Assembly: GCA_024998565.1 (NCBI GenBank)
Contig: JACOEM010000001.1
Location: 394,485-458,484, forward strand
Reading direction: 5' to 3'
Length of the DNA: 64,000 nucleotides
Source of the DNA: Nitrospira sp.
GTDB taxonomy: Bacteria > Nitrospirota > Nitrospiria > Nitrospirales > Nitrospiraceae
Shown here: in pieces, positions 6,988 through 17,054 of the stretch
Layout: every line of letters begins with the position of its first letter
Position numbering within the stretch: position 1 is the stretch's first letter
The notes under the pieces: model-generated
What the model was told of the DNA's origin: nothing
Database searches by the model: none
Seen by the model: the letters and a program-made list of their open reading frames with translations, nothing else
Program-made: the position numbers and the translations under genes

Positions 6988-8967
6988 TCAGGGTGGCCCC
7001 TCCTTCTGCGCCGCCTGTTCCAATGCCATCACCCGCGACACAAAGACGTCCTCCAGGCTGAGCGTCCGCGTCCGCACCGATCCAACCGCAATCCCGGAGC
7101 GGGTCAGGACATCCCGAAGACGCCCCTCGTCGCGGCCCGGATCACGAGACAGCACATGGATCTTGGTGCCGAAGAGCGCCGCGCCGGCGAACCCGGCTGC
7201 CACCACATGCGCGAGTGAGACCCCCGGCTTGTCGACGACAACCTCCAGCAGTTGCCCGATGTCCCGCTCGACCTGTCTTTTCAGTTCCGCCGGCGTCCCC
7301 TCGGCCACGATGCGTCCGGCATACATGAGAGCCAGGCGATCGCAATGCTCCGCTTCGCTGAGATAGTGGGTAGTAATGAGAATCGCGACCCCCTCCTCGC
7401 GGGCCAACCGTGACAGCACTTCCCAGAACCGTCGACGGCCGATGGGGTCCACTCCCGACGTCGGTTCATCGAGAAACAGTACGCGGGGGCTGTGAACGAG
7501 TGCGCACCCCAACGCCAGACGTTGCCGCACACCCATGGGCAGGCGCCCCGTCCGATCATCCTCATAGCCGGTCAGGCCGGCCATCTCCACGATCCACTTC
7601 ATCCGTTGCTGCGCCTCGCGCCGAGCCAACCCGTAGATACCGGCAAAGAGTCGAATATTCTCGATGACGGTGAGATCCAGATAGAGGGAAAACGCCTGCG
7701 ACATGTAGCCGATGCGCTCCTTGATGGCACCACCCGCCGTGCGCATATCCGCGCCGGCTACACGGCCCTCACCGGCCGTCGGAGGCACAATTCCGGTCAG
7801 CATCTTGATGACGGTCGTCTTGCCCGCCCCGTTCGCGCCCAGCAACCCGAAGATTTCACCTTGCTTCATGTCAAAGCTGACCCGATCCACGGCTCGAAAC
7901 GAACCGAAGTCCCGAATGAGCTCCTTGGCCTCGACGGCCAGTCCGTCGAGCTGCTGCCTGCCCGTGGAGTGACGGGAGTGGTCCGATCCTGCCGACTCTG
8001 CCGGTTGTTCTTCTCGCTCCTTCAACAGCAGCGCCACCACGACATCTTCCAACTCCGGCTCATCCGTGTGGACGTGCTCGAGCGGTAAATTGTCCAGCGC
8101 GTGCCGGATCCCCGCGACGGCGGCTTCCGGCTCCCGTTCTGCGGTGAACACGTGCAGCGAGGGGCCCAGGGATTCGACTTGGGCATACCGGCGCTTCAGC
8201 CGAGCAACCGCTTCCAGTTGCGGGCTCGATTTGAAGGTGACGACAAGGCCCGGGACCAGTGAGTGGACTTCTGCAGGAGTGCCCGATGCCAGCACCCGTC
8301 CATGAGAGAGAAACGAGAGCCGGTGAAAGCGGGCCGCTTCGTCCATGTAGGCGGTCGACACCAGCGCGGTCATGCCCTTGTCCGCCTGCCATTCGGCGAG
8401 AATGGCCCAGAAGTCCCGCCGCGAGACAGGGTCGACCCCGGTCGTCGGCTCGTCCAGAATGGCCAGCTCCGGCTCATGGATCAGCGTACAGATCAAGCCG
8501 AGCTTTTGCTTCATTCCGCCCGATAGCTGCTTCATCAGCCTGCTGCGAAAGCGGTCCAGACGGGTGATCGCCAACAGCCGGAACTTGCGCTCGCGAAGCT
8601 CAGGCTCCGGCACCAGCCGCAGCCGGGCGAAGAAGTCGATGTTTTCTTCAACAGAGAGCTCAGGGTAGAGGTTGAGCCCCAACCCTTGCGGGAGAAATCC
8701 GATCCGCGGTTTCACCCGTTCCGCCGCCCGCTCGGAATCCACGAGGGTCCCGAACACTTCGGCGGATCCCCCGTCGTATCGCAACACCCCGGCGATCGCT
8801 TTCATCACACTGCTCTTGCCCGCACCATCCGGTCCGATGAGGCCGTAGATCTCACCCCTCTTCACGGTGAGGTCCAGGCGGTCGACCGCGAGATGCTGCT
8901 TGTAACGCTTGACGAAGCCGGACACACGGACAACCACCTCCGGTGACGATGCAGCGGGCTTCGTCAT
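6988..8967 (-). CDS. Tandem ABC transporter ATPase (YbhF-like)
   Basis: 659 residues with two ATP-binding domains in one chain. Domain 1 (about 10-235) has Walker A GPDGAGKSS, signature LSGGMKQ and Walker B LAILDEPTTG. Domain 2 (about 345-570) has Walker A GANGAGKTT, a degenerate signature LPMGVRQRLALG and Walker B VLFLDEPTSG. The altered second signature is normal for this subfamily. It energises the two ABC-2 permeases that follow. Its start overlaps the last four bases of the membrane-fusion gene (ATGA), a typical coupled operon. YbhGFSR-type exporters handle cationic or hydrophobic toxicants; the substrate here is unknown. Confidence 0.9.
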   Translation of the reverse strand: MTKPAASSPEVVVRVSGFVKRYKQHLAVDRLDLTVKRGEIYGLIGPDGAGKSSVMKAIAGVLRYDGGSAEVFGTLVDSERAAERVKPRIGFLPQGLGLNLYPELSVEENIDFFARLRLVPEPELRERKFRLLAITRLDRFRSRLMKQLSGGMKQKLGLICTLIHEPELAILDEPTTGVDPVSRRDFWAILAEWQADKGMTALVSTAYMDEAARFHRLSFLSHGRVLASGTPAEVHSLVPGLVVTFKSSPQLEAVARLKRRYAQVESLGPSLHVFTAEREPEAAVAGIRHALDNLPLEHVHTDEPELEDVVVALLLKEREEQPAESAGSDHSRHSTGRQQLDGLAVEAKELIRDFGSFRAVDRVSFDMKQGEIFGLLGANGAGKTTVIKMLTGIVPPTAGEGRVAGADMRTAGGAIKERIGYMSQAFSLYLDLTVIENIRLFAGIYGLARREAQQRMKWIVEMAGLTGYEDDRTGRLPMGVRQRLALGCALVHSPRVLFLDEPTSGVDPIGRRRFWEVLSRLAREEGVAILITTHYLSEAEHCDRLALMYAGRIVAEGTPAELKRQVERDIGQLLEVVVDKPGVSLAHVVAAGFAGAALFGTKIHVLSRDPGRDEGRLRDVLTRSGIAVGSVRTRTLSLEDVFVSRVMALEQAAQKEGPP

Positions 8968-10067
8968 CGAGGTTTCGACCAGGCCACGTCGTCCTTCCAG
9001 CGGATCACCGCGTCCGCCGGCAGACCCGGCGTCAGCCGATGGTCAGGATTCTCGGTGAGATAGAGCCGAACGGCATAGATCAGCTTGACCCGTTCGTCCG
9101 GAGTCTGGACTTCTTTCGGCGTGAATTCCGCTTTCGAGGCGATGTACCGGACCGTCGCCTCGAACGACCGGTCGGAAAACGCGTCCGTATGGATGCGGGC
9201 TGGCAAATCGAGGCGGACTTTACCGATTTGGAGTTCCGGAACATAGACCTGCAGGTAGAGGCGGTCGAGATCCACCAGTTCGAGCAGGGGCGCGCCGGTT
9301 GCCACGACCTCTCCGACGTCCACCATCCGAGTGGTCACCGTGCCGTTCGTCGGAGCCACGATCGTCAGATCGTCGAGTATGCTACGGGCCTCCGCGAACG
9401 TCGCATCTGCTTGGTCGCGTTGCCGTTCGAGCGCCGCGACCTCCGCTTCTTTCGATCGTATTCGTCCCCACCCCAATTCGGCCTGCGCGAGCTCCTTGCT
9501 CGCCTGGTCAAGGGCGGCTTTCGCCACGGCAATCTCCGTGACAGCCACCTTCCAGCGCGCCTCAGCCTGATCCACTTGCTGCTGCGACACCGCCTGCTCG
9601 GGAAGCAGGGATCGGATGCGGTCGGTGTCCCGGCGGGCTTCATATTCGACCGCCTGTGCCTTCCGGATGACGGCGCGCATGCTTGCGACTTTGGCGGCCA
9701 CTGCTTCGATGCTCAGAGGCACTTCGAGGTTCAGGACCGCAAGCGCGGTATGGGCCGCTTCCACCTGCGCCATCATGCTGTCCACCAACCGTGCCGCCTG
9801 ATCGACCTTCGCTCTCGTCTGGGCGTCGTCCAGCCGGATCAGCAGGTTGCCTTTGTGAACCTGGCTCCCTTCGCGCGCCGCCAGGTCTACGATGCGCCCG
9901 GGAAACTTGCTGGAAACGGTGACATGGTCTCCTTCAATGCGCCCATTGGCCTGGATCAGTCCCTCCGGGAGGCCGTCCTGCCACACCAGGCGATCGAGGA
10001 TCACGTATCCGACGATCAGCACCGACCCGAGGACGGCCGCCGCAATGGTCGAGGTCCGAAGGGTCAC
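8964..10067 (-). CDS. HlyD/YbhG-type membrane-fusion protein
   Basis: 367-residue periplasmic adaptor. It has an N-terminal membrane anchor (IAAAVLGSVLIVGYVIL, about residues 9-25), a lipoyl half-motif GRIEGDHVTVSSKFPGRI, a long alpha-helical hairpin rich in Gln/Ala/Glu/Arg (about 75-220), then the returning half-motif VAPTNGTVTTRMVDVGEVV and a beta-barrel domain. It would link the inner-membrane permeases to an outer-membrane channel that is not in this window. It starts only 3 bases after the Spy-like lipoprotein gene, so chaperone and exporter are probably co-expressed. Confidence 0.9.
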   Translation of the reverse strand: MTLRTSTIAAAVLGSVLIVGYVILDRLVWQDGLPEGLIQANGRIEGDHVTVSSKFPGRIVDLAAREGSQVHKGNLLIRLDDAQTRAKVDQAARLVDSMMAQVEAAHTALAVLNLEVPLSIEAVAAKVASMRAVIRKAQAVEYEARRDTDRIRSLLPEQAVSQQQVDQAEARWKVAVTEIAVAKAALDQASKELAQAELGWGRIRSKEAEVAALERQRDQADATFAEARSILDDLTIVAPTNGTVTTRMVDVGEVVATGAPLLELVDLDRLYLQVYVPELQIGKVRLDLPARIHTDAFSDRSFEATVRYIASKAEFTPKEVQTPDERVKLIYAVRLYLTENPDHRLTPGLPADAVIRWKDDVAWSKPR

Positions 10068-10070
10068 GAC

Positions 10071-10511
10071 TCAGTGGTCTCCGTACCGGTCCATCCACTT
10101 GCGAAGGTGCTCCACGGCTTCGGCCTTCTGTTCAGGCCGCAAGGTCGCATGCCATTCCGCCAATTTGGGCAACACGCGCTGCATCAGGCGGGTCTGTCCC
10201 GCTTGGTGCTGCTCAAACAACCGGGCCAGCTTGGCCTGATCCAGCCGGTCACTCTGGACCTGAGCGATGACCTCTTCCATGGTCGCCTTGCGCTCCTTCT
10301 CCGACTCCGCGCGTACGGCCATCGCTTCGTCCTTCACGGCGGCCAGCTTGGCCTTCTGCTGTTCATCGAGGTCCAAATGTTTGGCGATCTTCCCCGTCAT
10401 CCAGTCGGCTCGCTCCGTCGGCGTATGGTGCCGGTGACAACCGGCACCCACAAGCGCCCCGGCAATGACCAACGCCCCGATCGCCACCCTGACCGTACTC
10501 TGCATCTTCAT
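10071..10511 (-). CDS. Spy/CpxP-like periplasmic lipoprotein, copy 2
   Basis: 146 residues, the paralog of the 1718-2158 product with the same length and layout: signal peptide, lipobox LVGAGC, His cluster CHRHHTP, helical KHLDLDEQQKAKLAAVKDE and closing LRPEQKAEAVEHLRKW. Long stretches are also conserved at DNA level, so the duplication is fairly recent. It leads the ABC exporter operon (next gene 3 bases downstream), which links this copy to efflux or envelope stress. GGAGGGCAGC precedes the ATG. Confidence 0.82.
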   Translation of the reverse strand: MKMQSTVRVAIGALVIAGALVGAGCHRHHTPTERADWMTGKIAKHLDLDEQQKAKLAAVKDEAMAVRAESEKERKATMEEVIAQVQSDRLDQAKLARLFEQHQAGQTRLMQRVLPKLAEWHATLRPEQKAEAVEHLRKWMDRYGDH

Positions 10512-10604
10512 GCTGCCCTCCTTGGTGATTGCGGTGATGTCCGAGCGACTCTTCCCCTCACATTGAATCAGGAGTCGGAGGGGACATGGTAGGGGCTCCC
10601 ACCA

Positions 10605-12695
10605 TTATTCCCTAGGGCGAGAGAGGCCCAGTTTCTTGATTTTCGAGGTGAGGGTGGTGCGTTTGAGGCCCAAGCGAGCAGCCGCCCCATCCGGCCCGCC
10701 GATCACCCAATGCGTGTCGCGCAAGACGCGCAGGACCTGCTCGCGTTCCGCATCCTGCAGGGTAGAGCTCGGCGCCGGAGGCTGCCGCGCTTCAATTTTG
10801 AGTTCCAAGAGCGGCACTTGCAAGTGGGTTCCCTGGGTCAGAATTACCGCGCGCTCGACCAGGTTCTCCAGCTCCCGGATGTTTCCCGGCCAGTGATAGC
10901 GGGACAGGGCCTCCAACGTCGGCCCGGGAATCGTTTCGATGTGCTTCTTCATGCGGGCGGCATAATGCTGCGTGAAATAGCGCACGAGCACCGGGATATC
11001 CTCACGACGCTCACGGAGCGGCGGCAGGGTAATCGGAAACACGTTCAGCCGGTAGTACAAATCGCTTCGGAACTCACGGTCCTCCACCAGCTTGGCCAGA
11101 TCCCGATTCGTGGCGGCAATCAGACGAATGTCCACGCGAATCGTCCGCGTACTGCCCAGGCGTTCGAACTCCTGCTCCTGCAGAACACGAAGCAGCTTGG
11201 ACTGCAGTTCCAATGGAATTTCGCCCACCTCATCCAGAAAGATCGTCCCGCCATGCGCCAATTCGAACCGGCCGACTTTCTGGGCGATGGCCCCGGTGAA
11301 GGCCCCCCGTTCATGCCCGAACAACTCGCTTTCCAGCAGCCCTGTCGGAATCGCGGCACAATTGAGCTTCACGAAGGTCCGCTGGTTCCGTCCGCTGAGC
11401 CGGTGAATCGCCCTGGCAATCAGTTCTTTCCCCGTGCCGGTCTCGCCCTGAATCAACACGGTCGCCTGGGTCGGCGCCACGATCTCGACTTGCCCCAACA
11501 CCTGCTTCAGCGCGCGGCTGTCACCGATGATGTCGTCGAATTTGTGCTCAAGGCGAATTTCTTCTTCCAGATACAACTTCTCTTCGGTCAATCGATCTTT
11601 GAGTTCGGTGATCTCCTGATAGGCCAGGGCATTGTCCACCGCGAGGGCAATCTGTCCGGCCACCTGACTCAGAAACTCGACGTCCTGTTCGCCGAACGCC
11701 TGCTCCTGCCGGCTGGCCAGATTGAGACAACCGATCACGCGGTCACGCGACAACAGGGGCAGGGAACACATGGAGTGGAAGCCTTTCATGACCAGGAGCT
11801 GAGGCACGGCGTGCGAAAACGCCTTCAGGTCCGGCCGATTATTGGCGACCGCGGGGCGCCTCCGCTCCAACGCCAGGCCGGCCAGAGAACCGGCAACATC
11901 CGACACCGCCCCCTCGGTCAACGCGCCCCGGTTTTCAGGAAAATCCAAGGCATGGAGGCGTACGCGGCCGTTCTTGCCGTCGCACAGAATCAGGCTGGCA
12001 TACTCTTGCGGCACCATCTCGCGCAAACAGAGACTCACTGCGCTGAACACATCCCGCAGATCGAGCTTGGACACCATCGTATTGGTCATGCGAAGCAGCA
12101 GACTGAATCGATCCCGCTGCCGTTCCACATCTCGCCTGGCCGCCGCCGCCGCTTCGCGGTTGAGCACATTTTCCACGGCCACGGCCACCTGCCGCCCGAT
12201 CTGTTGCATCAGCTCCAGATCTGAGACTCGGTATGCCTCCTCCTCGACACTTAAAAATGCCAACGCGCCTAACTGTCGCGCTGCAGAAGTCAGGGGAACC
12301 AGGCAGCAGGACTGCACCCCATCCTCACGCATCAACGCGATGACCTTCGGCCAGCGATGTTCCTCGTCCAGATTATTGATCAGCAACGGTTGCTGGGTTT
12401 TCCACACAAGGCCGGCCGGTGTATCGCTGGGGGTGGGTTCATGGCCGCCGATGATGTCGGCCGGGACATTCGCTTGCAGCACATGCAGGCGCATGACGCC
12501 GCGTTGCGCATCGTAGAGGGAGAGGCCGACAAAGTTGACGGGCACGAGCAGCGGCAGCAGGCGGGCGAGATCCTGCACCAGCCCCTGCAAGTCAGCATGG
12601 CTTGCAATGGCTTCCACCACCTGCAGCAGAGCGCCATATCGCTCACTGTCTCCTTGCATCGCCTGTGGGGTTGGTAGGGATGGCCGGTCGTTCAT
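10605..12695 (-). CDS. Sigma54-dependent activator with two GAF domains (FhlA-like)
   Basis: 696 residues. Two GAF sensor domains (about 30-180 and 200-365) are joined by a coiled coil to an AAA+ domain (about 395-625) with Walker A GETGTGKE, the sigma54-contact loop GAFTGA and Walker [13 protein letters not shown] Fis-type helix-turn-helix closes the protein ([20 protein letters not shown], about 670-690). Such proteins bind upstream enhancers as oligomers and open sigma54 promoters after a small-molecule or redox signal. It is the last gene of the minus-strand run that starts with the flavocytochrome locus, whose upstream region has a matching sigma54-type promoter and a distal inverted repeat. 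rpoN is not in the window. Confidence 0.93.
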   Translation of the reverse strand: MNDRPSLPTPQAMQGDSERYGALLQVVEAIASHADLQGLVQDLARLLPLLVPVNFVGLSLYDAQRGVMRLHVLQANVPADIIGGHEPTPSDTPAGLVWKTQQPLLINNLDEEHRWPKVIALMREDGVQSCCLVPLTSAARQLGALAFLSVEEEAYRVSDLELMQQIGRQVAVAVENVLNREAAAAARRDVERQRDRFSLLLRMTNTMVSKLDLRDVFSAVSLCLREMVPQEYASLILCDGKNGRVRLHALDFPENRGALTEGAVSDVAGSLAGLALERRRPAVANNRPDLKAFSHAVPQLLVMKGFHSMCSLPLLSRDRVIGCLNLASRQEQAFGEQDVEFLSQVAGQIALAVDNALAYQEITELKDRLTEEKLYLEEEIRLEHKFDDIIGDSRALKQVLGQVEIVAPTQATVLIQGETGTGKELIARAIHRLSGRNQRTFVKLNCAAIPTGLLESELFGHERGAFTGAIAQKVGRFELAHGGTIFLDEVGEIPLELQSKLLRVLQEQEFERLGSTRTIRVDIRLIAATNRDLAKLVEDREFRSDLYYRLNVFPITLPPLRERREDIPVLVRYFTQHYAARMKKHIETIPGPTLEALSRYHWPGNIRELENLVERAVILTQGTHLQVPLLELKIEARQPPAPSSTLQDAEREQVLRVLRDTHWVIGGPDGAAARLGLKRTTLTSKIKKLGLSRPRE

Positions 12696-12849
12696 GAGTC
12701 GTAACCTAGTATGACCCCGACCGGCACAGTACGCAACGGCACCGGGGAGTACTCTCGCCTCCGCTCTTCCGAGACGGAAACTCCCGATGCGGCGATCAAT
12801 GCCATCGTCCTCGTCACCTCATGCTCACCATCGAACCTCTTGCCGGTCC

Positions 12850-13374
12850 TTAATGCCCGCCTCCTCCGATGTCGGCCCGGTGCATGTCAATGACCGTTCC
12901 CGCTTCATTCAGTTCAACAGTGACCAATTCACCTTCTTCCATTCCCTTTGTCTTCTGTCCTTCTTCCGCCAGCGGAAACACCTGCTCGCCGTCAGGCGTT
13001 TGCAGCTTGATCTGCTTTTTCATCCGACCGACGTGGATGAGTTTACCGGTCACCTGTCGATGCGTTCCTTCCTTCCCTTTGAGGTGCATGTCAACGATGT
13101 AGTTGTTCTCATCCAACACAACGATCACTTCATCCCCCGCTTTGAACGGCTCCTGCCCGTGACGCCGCGCCATATTTTCATTGAGCTGATGTATCGCACC
13201 GTTCGGTGTCGTCACCACGAGCGCACCGGCTTTTTTCGTCACGACGCTGGTGAATTCCGTGTGGCCGCGCGCAAGATGCTCCGCCCCGGTCGCCGCATGG
13301 GCGACAGGTGAGGCAATGGAGAGCGCGGCCAGTACCGTCGCCAATGCGAGACATCGAAACGTCTGACGATTCAT
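12850..13374 (-). CDS. Exported protein with the same beta module as the 2614 protein
   Basis: 174 residues with a signal peptide (LALATVLAALSIASPVAHAA). The mature part carries one N-terminal module (TPNGAIHQLNENMA, then VIVVLDENNYIVDMHLKG) and one fuller module (TPDGEQVFPLAEEG, then LVTVELNEAGTVIDMHR). These match the modules of the 305-residue protein at 2614-3531. A Gly-rich tail (GGGGH) ends it. AGGGAG precedes the ATG. It follows the alcohol dehydrogenase by 38 bases and precedes the sigma54 activator. Exported and probably soluble; role unknown. Confidence 0.7.
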   Translation of the reverse strand: MNRQTFRCLALATVLAALSIASPVAHAATGAEHLARGHTEFTSVVTKKAGALVVTTPNGAIHQLNENMARRHGQEPFKAGDEVIVVLDENNYIVDMHLKGKEGTHRQVTGKLIHVGRMKKQIKLQTPDGEQVFPLAEEGQKTKGMEEGELVTVELNEAGTVIDMHRADIGGGGH

Positions 13375-13412
13375 GATGGTCTCCCTGCGGTCTCGAACAT
13401 GGTGTCTTACTG

Positions 13413-14543
13413 TTACGAGCCGAGACGGACGATCGGCTTGATTGTGACGCCCTTCTCGCTGTCTTCCGCCGCCTGATTGATCTGATCAAGGCTGTAAAAT
13501 TTCACCAGTTTATCGAAAGGGAAACGCCCCTGCTGATAGAGTTCGACGAGGCTTGGAATAAACAGATCCGGCACGCTGTCGCCTTCAATGATGCCGATAA
13601 TCCGCTTGCCGGTCGTCATAACCCCGTTCACATCGAAGCCGGCTTCGGTGCCCAACGCCGGAGCGCCGACGATACCGCACACACCTTTGATCGCCAAGGC
13701 GTCGATGGCCTGGCGCAGCACCGCCGGACGCCCGCTCGATTCGAGCGTGAAATCGGCGCCGCCGCCGGTGATTTGTCGCACGGCCTCGACAGGATCGGTC
13801 TCGCGGCTGTTCACCGTATGGGTGGCGCCGAGTTCCTTGGCCAGTGCAAGCCGCGACGGGACGACATCGGCGGCAATGATGGTGGTCGCACCGGCCACAC
13901 GCGCAGCCATCACGGCGCTCAAGCCGACGGCTCCGCCACCGAACGCGGCAAAGCTGCGGCCTGGCCTGACCTTCAAGGCGTTCATGACGGCGCCCGCGCC
14001 GGTTTGGATGCCACAGCCGAGAGGGCCGAGTAATTCAAGCGGCGCGTCGGCCGGAACCTTGACGACGTTCCGCTCGTGAGCAAGCGCATAGGTGCCGAAC
14101 GAGGACTGTCCGAAGAAATGATCGTGGATCGCTCCCTGCTTGTCATGCGTGGCGGTGCTGCCGTCTTCACGGGCGCCGCCGAAATTCAACGGGTAAAAAT
14201 TCTCGCAATAGGTCAGGTCGCCGTTCAGGCAGGGTTTGCAGTGGCCGCACCACATGTAGGTCAACACGACATGGTCACCCGGTGCGATTTTTTTGACGCG
14301 GCTGCCGACCCGTTCCACGATACCGGCCCCTTCATGGCCAAGGACAACCGGTAACGGCACGGTGTAGAGCTGATCGCGCGCGACCATGTCGGTGTGACAC
14401 ATGCCGGTCGCAACGATCCGAATCAAAGCCTCGTCGGGACGCGGTTCTTCAAGAGTGAGGGTCTCGACCTGGAACGGCCCGCCCTTTTTGCGGACCACCG
14501 CCGCCTTGATCTCTCTGGTTTGTATCTTGGGTATGTTGGTCAT
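13413..14543 (-). CDS. Zinc-dependent alcohol dehydrogenase (aryl/benzyl alcohol type)
   Basis: 376-residue medium-chain dehydrogenase. The catalytic-zinc ligands are visible in [11 protein letters not shown] and [12 protein letters not shown]. The structural-zinc Cys cluster is [15 protein letters not shown], and the NAD-binding turn is [11 protein letters not shown]. Sequence style matches benzyl/aryl alcohol dehydrogenases (XylB/AreB). Next to a PCMH-like flavocytochrome it could oxidise the hydroxybenzyl alcohol product to the aldehyde. It starts 58 bases after the flavoprotein gene. The substrate is inferred from context only. Confidence 0.85.
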   Translation of the reverse strand: MTNIPKIQTREIKAAVVRKKGGPFQVETLTLEEPRPDEALIRIVATGMCHTDMVARDQLYTVPLPVVLGHEGAGIVERVGSRVKKIAPGDHVVLTYMWCGHCKPCLNGDLTYCENFYPLNFGGAREDGSTATHDKQGAIHDHFFGQSSFGTYALAHERNVVKVPADAPLELLGPLGCGIQTGAGAVMNALKVRPGRSFAAFGGGAVGLSAVMAARVAGATTIIAADVVPSRLALAKELGATHTVNSRETDPVEAVRQITGGGADFTLESSGRPAVLRQAIDALAIKGVCGIVGAPALGTEAGFDVNGVMTTGKRIIGIIEGDSVPDLFIPSLVELYQQGRFPFDKLVKFYSLDQINQAAEDSEKGVTIKPIVRLGS

Positions 14544-14601
14544 CTGTTACTCCTTCATGCGCGATCGGCATCGCATCGACTGAACAGAACGAGTCGCCGG
14601 G

Positions 14602-16146
14602 CTATCGAATGCCGGATTTGCCCGGCGCAAGAATCCCATTGGGATCAAGCGCCTTCTTGAGCGTCTTATGGACGTGGCGTTGCACCGGACCATAGGTGTG
14701 CGCGACCTTATCCATGAAGGCCGTGTTGACCCGGTAGGTGCCGTACCCTTCATTTGAAAACTCTGTCAGCAACTCATCGAAACACTGGTAGGCGGCCTTC
14801 GTCATGGCCGGATCCGTTTTGTCATAGAGCACATCCACGATGTGGTGCATGTCCCGCATGCCGACGATGAACTCGCCGGAATAATCCAGTCCGTACTTCC
14901 CCAGAATACGTTTGGTCATGGCCATCTGTTTGAGCGTCTCGCTCCCGCGCGCCTGCGAGACCGGTGCGAACCACATGGAGCCGCCGCCGCCGCGCCAGTT
15001 GTAGAGCGAGAATTCCTTGAGGGTCATGTCGCCGCGCATGAGCGCCGCGCGATATTGGAAGGCCGGATCGTCGCCCGCCTCTTGCTCCGTCAGAATTTTT
15101 GCCTTGCCGGATTTGCTGAACGCGTCCGTCACAATCTTCCAATTCACGTCGATCTGTTCCTGCGTGCCATAGAGTGCCGCGTAGACGTTCCAGACTCCCA
15201 GCTTGTGGTCCTTCATGATCTGCCGCACCGCGTCATCGGTGATCGCCCCGGGCCCGGTCACATAGTCGCTCCGCTTGGCCTTCGTGGGCGCTTCATAGAG
15301 CGCGTGGGCGATCACGATCGCATTGGGGATGACGCCGCTGATGCGAAGCGGCCTGATGGTCTCGACGATTTCCACGATATCGTCTTCGTTCTCGTACTGA
15401 ATGACGAACGGCTTGAAGGCCGGAGGGGCCGGCATCAGCCAGAATCCGAACTTAGTGACGATGCCATAATTGGATTGGGTGAAGATCCCGTCGAGGTACG
15501 GTCCGTATCCCCACTTGAAGACCTGCCAGGTGTTGGACTTGGGCAGCGAGCCCATCCCGGTGCGGAGAACCTCGCCGTTGGCCAGAACCACTTCCATCCC
15601 GCAGGCAAAGAGGAAATGTTCTCCATAGGGCGTATACCCGACGCCTCGATCCAACGTATTGCCGGTCGGTCCGGCAATGGCGGAAGGGGCGGGACAGGAG
15701 AGCCACAGCGGGTACTTATGTTCCTGGATGTAATCGTAGAGCTGCTTGTAGGTGACGCCGGGCTCGACGAGGGCGAAACAGAGATCCGGATCGACTTCCA
15801 AAATACGGTTCATCTGTTTCAGATCGAGCACCACCTGACCCCGTTCGGCCGGCGCGGCAGACCCATAACCGAAGTTCCGGCCGGTCGAGATCATCCAGAT
15901 CGGGACTTTGTATTGGTTGCAGACCGCGACAATCTTCTGAATCTGCTCCACTGTCGTGGCGAGGAGCGACGCGGACGGGGTATGGTCCGCATCCGGGACC
16001 GGCATCATGGTTTTGATGTAAGGGGCAAGCTGTTCCGCCGTGACGAGGACGGAGTCCTGACCTAGTATGCGGCGGAACTCCGCAATCGCCGCCGCGAATG
16101 ACTTCTCCGAAACGCCTTTCGGTAATGCGATAAATTTGCTGGCCAT
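14602..16146 (-). CDS. FAD-linked oxidase, p-cresol methylhydroxylase flavoprotein-like
   Basis: 514 residues of the vanillyl-alcohol oxidase / 4-cresol dehydrogenase family. The PP-loop FAD domain has ISTGRNFGYGSAAP (about 107-120). The cap carries LYNWRGGGGSMWFAPVSQAR and KYGLDYSGEFIVG. The C-terminus GTYRVNTAFMDKVAHTYGPV then DPNGILAPGKSGIR is closer to PchF than to VAO. PCMH binds FAD through a tyrosine ether; several Tyr are present here but the linking one cannot be fixed by eye. No signal peptide is evident. A PchC-like cytochrome is encoded upstream, fitting an alpha2-beta2 flavocytochrome oxidising para-substituted phenols. Eugenol hydroxylase is an alternative. Confidence 0.87.
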   Translation of the reverse strand: MASKFIALPKGVSEKSFAAAIAEFRRILGQDSVLVTAEQLAPYIKTMMPVPDADHTPSASLLATTVEQIQKIVAVCNQYKVPIWMISTGRNFGYGSAAPAERGQVVLDLKQMNRILEVDPDLCFALVEPGVTYKQLYDYIQEHKYPLWLSCPAPSAIAGPTGNTLDRGVGYTPYGEHFLFACGMEVVLANGEVLRTGMGSLPKSNTWQVFKWGYGPYLDGIFTQSNYGIVTKFGFWLMPAPPAFKPFVIQYENEDDIVEIVETIRPLRISGVIPNAIVIAHALYEAPTKAKRSDYVTGPGAITDDAVRQIMKDHKLGVWNVYAALYGTQEQIDVNWKIVTDAFSKSGKAKILTEQEAGDDPAFQYRAALMRGDMTLKEFSLYNWRGGGGSMWFAPVSQARGSETLKQMAMTKRILGKYGLDYSGEFIVGMRDMHHIVDVLYDKTDPAMTKAAYQCFDELLTEFSNEGYGTYRVNTAFMDKVAHTYGPVQRHVHKTLKKALDPNGILAPGKSGIR

Positions 16147-16164
16147 GCTGATCCTCCTGTCCGC

Positions 16165-17040
16165 CTAAATATCCATCACGAAGGAGACGAATCGTTGTGT
16201 GGGTGGCAACGAATGGGGAGTGAATGCCCGATGGACAAACGCGCGACTGGAACAGGACTCCGGAATCCGGCCCCCGAGAGCCGAAGCCGCCACGGCATAC
16301 CCCACGGATTCCACCCACTGTGGCGACTGCTGCGACACGGCTTTGCCTGCAGAGAGGTGGGGTGGGATGGGCGTCCATCCCTCAACTCCAGTCAGGCCCA
16401 GCTGTGCACATCCTTCCAAGAGCGACAGTCCTGAACAGTGGAGATGCATCGCGTCGGATCCGGAAGACCGATAGGAGGCAAACCCCGGTGCAGACCAACT
16501 GGTTGGTTTGCTCGCGGCCGATGATCCGTCAAGGAAGCTTTCGATGATCGAAAAACTTTCACCCGCATCGATGAGTCGAGAAGCCAGAACAGCACCGGCG
16601 CCCTGAGCGGGTGAGGCCGCAAGCCACGTATGCCGAAGCGGACAGGCGTCGTCCTTCACCGAGGCATGAGCACCGACTGAGAGCAGACGGGCTCCGGCCG
16701 TCCGCGCCAGTTCCTGGAAAACCGCCGCACTCGCATCGTCCATGACGGCGATCCAGCGCGCGCCTTTCGACTGTTCGAATAACGAGACCAGCTTGCCGGG
16801 ATCGGACAGGAGTCCACCGTTGACCTTCATCGTCTCAAGCCCGTCGTATTTCACTTCCTGACAGGCCACGCGCACACCGTTCGCAAACCGGCCATCCACA
16901 TTGGCGCCTCCCAGGAAGAGCAGACACCGCTTGGCCTTCTTCGCCGGCTCGTCCGCAAACGTCCACGACGGAGTCCCGAGCGCCAGCAGGGCTCCTCCCG
17001 CCAACAAACCTTTCATCAGGTTGCGTCGATCGATCTCCAT
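16165..17040 (-). CDS. Tat-type exported protein of unknown function in the flavocytochrome operon
   Basis: 291 residues. The N-terminus MEIDRRNLMKGLLAGGALLAL is a twin-arginine-type signal (RRNLMK, then a hydrophobic run), so export in folded form is likely. The mature part has alternating beta/alpha segments (RCLLFLGGANVDG, then WIAVMDDASAAVFQEL, then ARLLSVGAHASV) and several Cys (CPLRHTW, HLHCSGLSLLEGC) but no motif I recognise. It sits between the cytochrome and flavoprotein genes, so it may help maturation or electron transfer. ATG 17040 is 14 bases after the cytochrome stop. Confidence 0.65.
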   Translation of the reverse strand: MEIDRRNLMKGLLAGGALLALGTPSWTFADEPAKKAKRCLLFLGGANVDGRFANGVRVACQEVKYDGLETMKVNGGLLSDPGKLVSLFEQSKGARWIAVMDDASAAVFQELARTAGARLLSVGAHASVKDDACPLRHTWLAASPAQGAGAVLASRLIDAGESFSIIESFLDGSSAASKPTSWSAPGFASYRSSGSDAMHLHCSGLSLLEGCAQLGLTGVEGWTPIPPHLSAGKAVSQQSPQWVESVGYAVAASALGGRIPESCSSRAFVHRAFTPHSLPPTQRFVSFVMDI

Positions 17041-17054
17041 GGCGTGAGCCCTCC

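Noticed and set aside
7280-7640. Missing LSGGQ signature in the second ATPase domain as a sign of decay
   Set aside because: YbhF-type tandem ATPases normally carry a changed second signature of the LPxGxxQRL form, so the enzyme is probably intact.
8943-10592. 549-codon plus-strand open frame
   Set aside because: It lies opposite the membrane-fusion and Spy-like genes. The residue pattern is His/Arg/Leu-rich without any domain, as expected from the antisense of GC-rich coding DNA.
14842-16065. 407-codon plus-strand open frame
   Set aside because: Antisense to the PCMH-like flavoprotein, which has clear family motifs on the minus strand.
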